Origin: Ariolimax columbianus
Taxonomy: Eukaryota > Mollusca > Gastropoda > Stylommatophora > Arionidae
Assembly: GCA_036924085.1 (NCBI GenBank)
Contig: JAVGWX010000012.1
Coordinates: 1,981,969 to 2,045,968, forward strand
DNA length: 64,000 bases
Direction of reading: 5' to 3'
The notes beneath the pieces were generated by a model. It searched no databases and was not told the origin of the DNA. It was given only the letters and a program-made list of their open reading frames with translations. Numbering within the stretch: position 1 is the stretch's first letter; each line of letters opens with the position of its first letter. This document shows positions 55,701 to 64,000 of this stretch, piece by piece. Both the position numbers and the translations under genes were made by a program.

Positions 55701-58700
55701 CCATCAATGATTCACCTGCTGTAAGTTGGTCGTCTATCTATTGGTTACATTCGTCATTAGTTTTCTTACAATGTTACACCTGGTGTAAGTTGGTCGTCTA
55801 TCTATTGGTTACATTCGTCATTAGTTTTCTTACATTGTTACACCTACTGTAAGTTGGTCGTCTATCTATTGGTTACATTCGTCATTAGTTTTTTTACAAA
55901 GTTACACCTGGTGTAAGTTGGTCGTCTATCTATTGGTTACATTCGTCATTAGTTTTCTTACAATGTTACACCTGGTGTAAGTTGGTCGTCTATCTATTGG
56001 TTACATTTGTCATTAGTTTTCTTACAATGTTACACCTAGTGTAAGTTGGTCGTCTATCTATTGGTTACATTCGTCATTAGTTTTCTTACAATGTTACACC
56101 TGGTGTAAGTTGGTCGTCTATCTATTGGTTACATTCGTCATTAGTTTTCTTACAATGTTACACCTGGTGTAAGTTGGTCGTCTATCTATTGGTTACATTC
56201 GCCTTCAATGTTACACCTGGTGTAAGTTGGTCGTCTATCTATTGGTTACATTCGTCATTAGTTTTCTTACAATGTTACACCTGGTGTAAGTTCGTCATCT
56301 ATCTATTGGTTACATTCGTCATTAGTTTTCTTACAATGTTACACCTGGTGTAAGTTGGTCGCCTATCTATTGGTTACATTCGCCATTAGTTTTCTTACAA
56401 TGTTACACCTGGTGTAAGTTAGTCGTCTATCTATTGGTTACATTCGTCATTAGTTTTCTTACAATGTTACACCTGGTGTAAGTTGGTCGTCTATCTATTG
56501 GTTACATTCGTCATTAGTTTTCTTACAATGTTACACCTGGTGTAAGTTGGTCGCCTATCTATTGGTTACATTCGCCATTAGTTTTCTTACAATGTTACAC
56601 CTGGTGTAAGTTGGTCGTCTATCTATTGGTTACATTCGTCATTAGTTTTCTTACAATGTTACACCTGGTGTAAGTTGGTCGTCTATCTATTGGTTACATT
56701 CGTCATTAGTTTTCTTACAATGTTACACCTGGTGTAAGTTGGTCGTCTATCTATTGGTTACATTCATCATTAGTTTTCTTACATTGTTACACCTGCTGTA
56801 AGTTGGTCGTCTATCTATTAGTTACATTCGCCATCAAAGTTTCACCTGGTGTAAGTTGGTCGTCTATCTATTGGTTACATTCGTCATTAGTTTTCTTACA
56901 ATGTTACACCTGGTGTAAGTTGGTCGTCTATCTATTGGTTACATTCGTCATTAGTTTTCTTACATTGTTACACCTGCTGTAAGTTGGTCGTCTATCTATT
57001 GGTTACATTCGTCATTAGTTTTTTTACAATGTTACACCTGGTGTAAGTTGGTCGTCTATCTATTGGTTACATTCGTCATTAGTTTTCTTACAATGTTACA
57101 CCTGGTGTAAGTTGGTCGTCTATCTATTGGTTACATTCGTCATTAGTTTTCTTACAATGTTACACCTGGTGTAAGTTGGTCGCCTATCTATTGGTTACAT
57201 TCGCCATTAGTTTTCTTACAATGTTACACCTGGTGTAAGTTGGTCGTCTATCTATTGGTTACATTCGTCATTAGTTTTCTTACAATGTTACACCTGGTGT
57301 AAGTTGGTCGTCTATCTATTGGTTACATTCATCATTAGTTTTCTTACATTGTTACACCTGCTGTAAGTTGGTCGTCTATCTATTGGTTACATTCGCCATC
57401 AAAGTTTCACCTGGTGTAAGTTGGTCGTCTATCTATTGGTTACATTCGTCATTAGTTTTCTTACAATGTTACACCTGGTGTAAGTTGGTCGTCTATCTAT
57501 TGGTTACATTCGTCATTAGTTTTCTTACATTGTTACACCTGCTGTAAGTTGGTCGTCTATCTATTGGTTACATTCGTCATTAGTTTTTTTACAATGTTAC
57601 ACCTGGTGTAAGTTGGTCGTCTATCTATTGGTTACATTCGTCATTAGTTTTCTTACAATGTTACACCTGGTGTAAGTTGGTCGTCTATCTATTGGTTACA
57701 TTCGTCATTAGTTTTCTTACAATGTTACACCTGGTGTAAGTTGGTCGCCTATCTATTGGTTACATTCGCCATTAGTTTTCTTACAATGTTACACCTGGTG
57801 TAAGTTGGTCGTCTATCTATTGGTTACATTCGTCATTAGTTTTCTTACAATGTTACACCTGGTGTAAGTTGGTCGTCTATCTATTGGTTACATTCGTCAT
57901 TAGTTTTCTTACAATGTTACACCTGGTGTAAGTTGGTCGCCTATCTATTGGTTACATTCGCCATTAGTTTTCTTACAATGTTACACCTGGTGTAAGTTGG
58001 TCGCCTATCTATTGATTACATTCGTCATTAGTTTTCTTACATTGTTACACCTGGTGTAAGTTGGTCGTCTATCTATTGGTTACATTCGTCATTAGTTTTC
58101 TTACATTGTTACACCTGCTGTAAGTTGGTCGTCTATCTATTGGTTACATTCGTCATTAGTTTTCTTACATTGTTACACCTGGTGTAAGTTGGTCGCCTAT
58201 CTATTGGTTACATTCGCCATTAGTTTTCTTACAATGTTACACCTGGTGTAAGTTGGTCGTCTATCTATTGGTTACATTCGTCATTAGTTTTCTTACAATG
58301 TTACACCTGGTGTAAGTTGGTCGTCTATCTATTGGTTACATTCGTCATTAGTTTTCTTACAATGTTACACCTGGTGTAAGTTGGTCGCCTATCTATTGGT
58401 TACATTCGCCATTAGTTTTCTTACAATGTTACACCTGGTGTAAGTTGGTCGTCTATCTATTGGTTACATTCGTCATTAGTTTTCTTACAATGTTACACCT
58501 GGTGTAAGTTGGTCGTCTATCTATTGGTTACATTCATCATTAGTTTTCTTACATTGTTACACCTGCTGTAAGTTGGTCGTCTATCTATTGGTTACATTCG
58601 CCATCAAAGTTTCACCTGGTGTAAGTTGGTCGTCTATCTATTGGTTACATTCGTCATTAGTTTTCTTACAATGTTACACCTGGTGTAAGTTGGTCGTCTA

Positions 58701-61700
58701 TCTATTGGTTACATTCGTCATTAGTTTTCTTACATTGTTACACCTGCTGTAAGTTGGTCGTCTATCTATTGGTTACATTCGTCATTAGTTTTTTTACAAT
58801 GTTACACCTGGTGTAAGTTGGTCGTCTATCTATTGGTTACATTCGTCATTAGTTTTCTTACAATGTTACACCTGGTGTAAGTTGGTCGTCTATCTATTGG
58901 TTACATTCGTCATTAGTTTTCTTACAATGTTACACCTGGTGTAAGTTGGTCGCCTATCTATTGGTTACATTCGCCATTAGTTTTCTTACAATGTTACACC
59001 TGGTGTAAGTTGGTCGTCTATCTATTGGTTACATTCGTCATTAGTTTTCTTACAATGTTACACCTGGTGTAAGTTGGTCGTCTATCTATTGGTTACATTC
59101 GTCATTAGTTTTCTTACAATGTTACACCTGGTGTAAGTTGGTCGCCTATCTATTGGTTACATTCGCCATTAGTTTTCTTACAATGTTACACCTGGTGTAA
59201 GTTGGTCGTCTATCTATTGATTACATTCGTCATTAGTTTTCTTACATTGTTACACCTGGTGTAAGTTGGTCGTCTATCTATTGGTTACATTCGTCATTAG
59301 TTTTCTTACATTGTTACACCTGCTGTAAGTTGGTCGTCTATCTATTGGTTACATTCGTCATTAGTTTTCTTACATTGTTACACCTGGTGTAAGTTGGTCG
59401 TCTATCTATTGGTTACATTCGTCATTAGTTTTCTTACAATGTTACACCTGGTGTAAGTTGGTCGTCTATCTCTTGGTTACATTCGTCATTAGTTTTCTTA
59501 CAATGTTACACCTGGTGTAAGTTGGTCGTCTATCTATTGGTTACATTCGCCATTAGTTTTCTTACAATGTTACACCTGGTGTAAGTTGGTCGTCTATCTA
59601 TTGGTTACATTCGTCATTAGTTTTCTTACAATGTTACACCTGGTGTAAGTTGGTCGTCTATCTATTGGTTACATTCGTCATTAGTTTTCTTACAATGTTA
59701 CACCTGGTGTAAGTTGGTCGTCTATCTATTGGTTACATTCATCATTAGTTTTCTTACATTGTTACACCTGCTGTAAGTTGGTCGTCTATCTATTGGTTAC
59801 ATTCGCCATCAAAGTTTCACCTGGTGTAAGTTGGTCGTCTATCTATTGGTTACATTCGTCATTAGTTTTCTTACAATGTTACACCTGGTGTAAGTTGGTC
59901 GTCTATCTATTGGTTACATTCGTCATTAGTTTTCTTACATTGTTACACCTGCTGTAAGTTGGTCGTCTATCTATTGGTTACATTCGTCATTAGTTTTTTT
60001 ACAATGTTACACCTGGTGTAAGTTGGTCGTCTATCTATTGGTTACATTCGTCATTAGTTTTCTTACAATGTTACACCTGGTGTAAGTTGGTCGTCTATCT
60101 ATTGGTTACATTCGTCATTAGTTTTCTTACAATGTTACACCTGGTGTAAGTTGGTCGCCTATCTATTGGTTACATTCGCCATTAGTTTTCTTACAATGTT
60201 ACACCTGGTATAAGTTGGTCGTCTATCTATTGGTTACATTCGTCATTAGTTTTCTTACAATGTTACACCTGGTGTAAGTTGGTCGTCTATCTATTGGTTA
60301 CATTCATCATTAGTTTTCTTACATTGTTACACCTGCTGTAAGTTGGTCGTCTATCTATTGGTTACATTCGCCATCAAAGTTTCACCTGGTGTAAGTTGGT
60401 CGTCTATCTATTGGTTACATTCGTCATTAGTTTTCTTACAATGTTACACCTGGTGTAAGTTGGTCGTCTATCTATTGGTTACATTCGTCATTAGTTTTCT
60501 TACATTGTTACACCTGCTGTAAGTTGGTCGTCTATCTATTGGTTACATTCGTCATTAGTTTTTTTACAATGTTACACCTGGTGTAAGTTGGTCGTCTATC
60601 TATTGGTTACATTCGTCATTAGTTTTCTTACAATGTTACACCTGGTGTAAGTTGGTCGTCTATCTATTGGTTACATTCGTCATTAGTTTTCTTACAATGT
60701 TACACCTGGTGTAAGTTGGTCGCCTATCTATTGGTTACATTCGCCATTAGTTTTCTTACAATGTTACACCTGGTGTAAGTTGGTCGTCTATCTATTGGTT
60801 ACATTCGTCATTAGTTTTCTTACAATGTTACACCTGGTGTAAGTTGGTCGTCTATCTATTGGTTACATTCGTCATTAGTTTTCTTACAATGTTACACCTG
60901 GTGTAAGTTGGTCGCCTATCTATTGGTTACATTCGCCATTAGTTTTCTTACAATGTTACACCTGGTGTAAGTTGGTCGCCTATCTATTGATTACATTCGT
61001 CATTAGTTTTCTTACATTGTTACACCTGGTGTAAGTTGGTCGTCTATCTATTGGTTACATTCGTCATTAGTTTTCTTACATTGTTACACCTGCTGTAAGT
61101 TGGTCGTCTATCTATTGGTTACATTCGTCATTAGTTTTCTTACATTGTTACACCTGGTGTAAGTTGGTCGCCTATCTATTGGTTACATTCGCCATTAGTT
61201 TTCTTACAATGTTACACCTGGTGTAAGTTGGTCGTCTATCTATTGGTTACATTCGTCATTAGTTTTCTTACAATGTTACACCTGGTGTAAGTTGGTCGTC
61301 TATCTATTGGTTACATTCGTCATTAGTTTTCTTACAATGTTACACCTGGTGTAAGTTGGTCGCCTATCTATTGGTTACATTCGCCATTAGTTTTCTTACA
61401 ATGTTACACCTGGTGTAAGTTGGTCGTCTATCTATTGGTTACATTCGTCATTAGTTTTCTTACAATGTTACACCTGGTGTAAGTTGGTCGTCTATCTATT
61501 GGTTACATTCGTCATTAGTTTTCTTACAATGTTACACCTGGTGTAAGTTGGTCGTCTATCTATTGGTTACATTCGTCATTAGTTTTCTTACATTGTTACA
61601 CCTGCTGTAAGTTGGTCGTCTATCTATTGGTTACATTCGTCATTAGTTTTTTTACAATGTTACACCTGGTGTAAGTTGGTCGTCTATCTATTGGTTACAT

Positions 61701-64000
61701 TCGTCATTAGTTTTCTTACAATGTTACACCTGGTGTAAGTTGGTCGTCTATCTATTGGTTACATTCGTCATTAGTTTTCTTACAATGTTACACCTGGTGT
61801 AAGTTGGTCGCCTATCTATTGGTTACATTCGCCATTAGTTTTCTTACAATGTTACACCTGGTGTAAGTTGGTCGTCTATCTATTGGTTACATTCGTCATT
61901 AGTTTTCTTACAATGTTACACCTGGTGTAAGTTGGTCGTCTATCTATTGGTTACATTCATCATTAGTTTTCTTACATTGTTACACCTGCTGTAAGTTGGT
62001 CGTCTATCTATTGGTTACATTCGCCATCAAAGTTTCACCTGGTGTAAGTTGGTCGTCTATCTATTGGTTACATTCGTCATTAGTTTTCTTACAATGTTAC
62101 ACCTGGTGTAAGTTGGTCGTCTATCTATTGGTTACATTCGTCATTAGTTTTCTTACATTGTTACACCTGCTGTAAGTTGGTCGTCTATCTATTGGTTACA
62201 TTCGTCATTAGTTTTTTTACAATGTTACACCTGGTGTAAGTTGGTCGTCTATCTATTGGTTACATTCGTCATTAGTTTTCTTACAATGTTACACCTGGTG
62301 TAAGTTGGTCGTCTATCTATTGGTTACATTCGTCATTAGTTTTCTTACAATGTTACACCTGGTGTAAGTTGGTCGCCTATCTATTGGTTACATTCGCCAT
62401 TAGTTTTCTTACAATGTTACACCTGGTGTAAGTTGGTCGTCTATCTATTGGTTACATTCGTCATTAGTTTTCTTACAATGTTACACCTGGTGTAAGTTGG
62501 TCGTCTATCTATTGGTTACATTCGTCATTAGTTTTCTTACAATGTTACACCTGGTGTAAGTTGGTCGCCTATCTATTGGTTACATTCGCCATTAGTTTTC
62601 TTACAATGTTACACCTGGTGTAAGTTGGTCGCCTATCTATTGATTACATTCGTCATTAGTTTTCTTACATTGTTACACCTGGTGTAAGTTGGTCGTCTAT
62701 CTATTGGTTACATTCGTCATTAGTTTTCTTACATTGTTACACCTGCTGTAAGTTGGTCGTCTATCTATTGGTTACATTCGTCATTAGTTTTCTTACATTG
62801 TTACACCTGGTGTAAGTTGGTCGCCTATCTATTGGTTACATTCGCCATTAGTTTTCTTACAATGTTACACCTGGTGTAAGTTGGTCGTCTATCTATTGGT
62901 TACATTCGTCATTAGTTTTCTTACAATGTTACACCTGGTGTAAGTTGGTCGTCTATCTATTGGTTACATTCGTCATTAGTTTTCTTACAATGTTACACCT
63001 GGTGTAAGTTGGTCGCCTATCTATTGGTTACATTCGCCATTAGTTTTCTTACAATGTTACACCTGGTGTAAGTTGGTCGTCTATCTATTGGTTACATTCG
63101 TCATTAGTTTTCTTACAATGTTACACCTGGTGTAAGTTGGTCGTCTATCTATTGGTTACATTCGTCATTAGTTTTCTTACAATGTTACACCTGGTGTAAG
63201 TTGGTCGTCTATCTATTGGTTACATTCATCATTAGTTTTCTTACATTGTTACACCTGCTGTAAGTTGGTCGTCTATCTATTGGTTACATTCGCCATCAAA
63301 GTTTCACCTGGTGTAAGTTGGTCGTCTATCTATTGGTTACATTCGTCATTAGTTTTCTTACAATGTTACACCTGGTGTAAGTTGGTCGTCTATCTATTGG
63401 TTACATTCGTCATTAGTTTTCTTACATTGTTACACCTGCTGTAAGTTGGTCGTCTATCTATTGGTTACATTCGTCATTAGTTTTTTTACAATGTTACACC
63501 TGGTGTAAGTTGGTCGTCTATCTATTGGTTACATTCGTCATTAGTTTTCTTACAATGTTACACCTGGTGTAAGTTGGTCGTCTATCTATTGGTTACATTC
63601 GTCATTAGTTTTCTTACAATGTTACACCTGGTGTAAGTTGGTCGCCTATCTATTGGTTACATTCGCCATTAGTTTTCTTACAATGTTACACCTGGTGTAA
63701 GTTGGTCGTCTATCTATTGGTTACATTCGTCATTAGTTTTCTTACAATGTTACACCTGGTGTAAGTTGGTCGTCTATCTATTGGTTACATTCGTCATTAG
63801 TTTTCTTACAATGTTACACCTGGTGTAAGTTGGTCGCCTATCTATTGGTTACATTCGCCATTAGTTTTCTTACAATGTTACACCTGGTGTAAGTTGGTCG
63901 TCTATCTATTGATTACATTCGTCATTAGTTTTCTTACATTGTTACACCTGGTGTAAGTTGGTCGTCTATCTATTGGTTACATTCGTCATTAGTTTTCTTA
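52715..64000. repeat. satellite of 53- and 64-bp units, at least 11.3 kb, open at the window end
   Basis: All units share TAAGTTGGTCGYCTATCTAT and TGGTTACATTCG. The short form continues CCATCAATGTTTCACCTG (53 bp). The long form has TCATTAGTTTTCTTACAATG before TTACACCTG (64 bp). The left 3.6 kb mixes both. From about 56.3 kb long units dominate and an isolated short unit marked CCATCAAAGTTTC recurs at 56830, 57395, 58600, 59805, 60370, 62023 and 63292. Every spacing equals 53 plus a multiple of 64 (565, 1205, 1205, 565, 1653, 1269). Unit junctions carry the near-palindrome TTACACCTGGTGTAA. Possible roles are a chromosome-structural satellite or an expanded VNTR. Confidence 0.97.

Overview
This window looks like intergenic, repeat-dominated DNA from an animal. 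Non-LTR retrotransposon reverse transcriptase/RNase H tails, LTR retrotransposons, tRNA-derived SINE-like pieces and dozens of minisatellites are all eukaryotic traits. The C-terminal domains of the non-LTR fragments resemble those I associate with mollusc/lophotrochozoan genomes. A marine gastropod or similar mollusc is my best guess, but the sequence does not prove it. I see no convincing host gene, no rRNA or tRNA gene, and no bacterial or CRISPR architecture. By rough addition about 55-60 % of the window is tandem repeat and about 17 % is two LTR elements.

Layout. 1-7.0 kb: small repeats holding a non-LTR 3' fragment (120-533), a degenerate 20-bp array, a 38-bp array with an 18-unit higher-order duplication, and a 40-bp array split by a 5'-truncated RT/RNase H retrotransposon (4571-6112). 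7.0-16.0 kb: arrays of 13, 32, 29/30, 18 (4.2 kb), 26 and 27 bp. The 27-bp array is split by a second copy of the same non-LTR family (15011-15720). 16.3-23.3 kb: a 38-bp array split by a complete LTR element (17309-22932, minus orientation). 23.3-40.1 kb: about twenty more minisatellites (39/43, 31, 27/29, 30, 26, 32, 37, 60 bp and others), an RT pseudogene (25235-25580), fragments of a further non-LTR family and SINE-like pieces. 40.1-48.7 kb: an AC-rich array split by a second LTR element of the same family (40615-46225, plus orientation). 48.7-52.7 kb: the least repetitive part, with two weak exon candidates and a GATA microsatellite. 52.7 kb to the end: one satellite of 53- and 64-bp units, at least 11.3 kb long and running off the window.

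The best biology here is the LTR family. Both copies have TG...CA LTRs of 943-970 bp, exact 4-bp target duplications (CTCA and ATAA), a TATA box and a polyadenylation signal in the LTR, a polypurine tract, and a single coding gene. That gene encodes a protein with an N-terminal CCHC zinc knuckle. No protease, reverse transcriptase or integrase is visible, so this looks like a non-autonomous, gag-only family that moved recently. All five insertions whose flanks can be read lie inside tandem arrays, and the window also shows minisatellites growing out of a dispersed element. Most long open frames (up to 1079 codons) come from repeat units without stop codons and should not be called genes.
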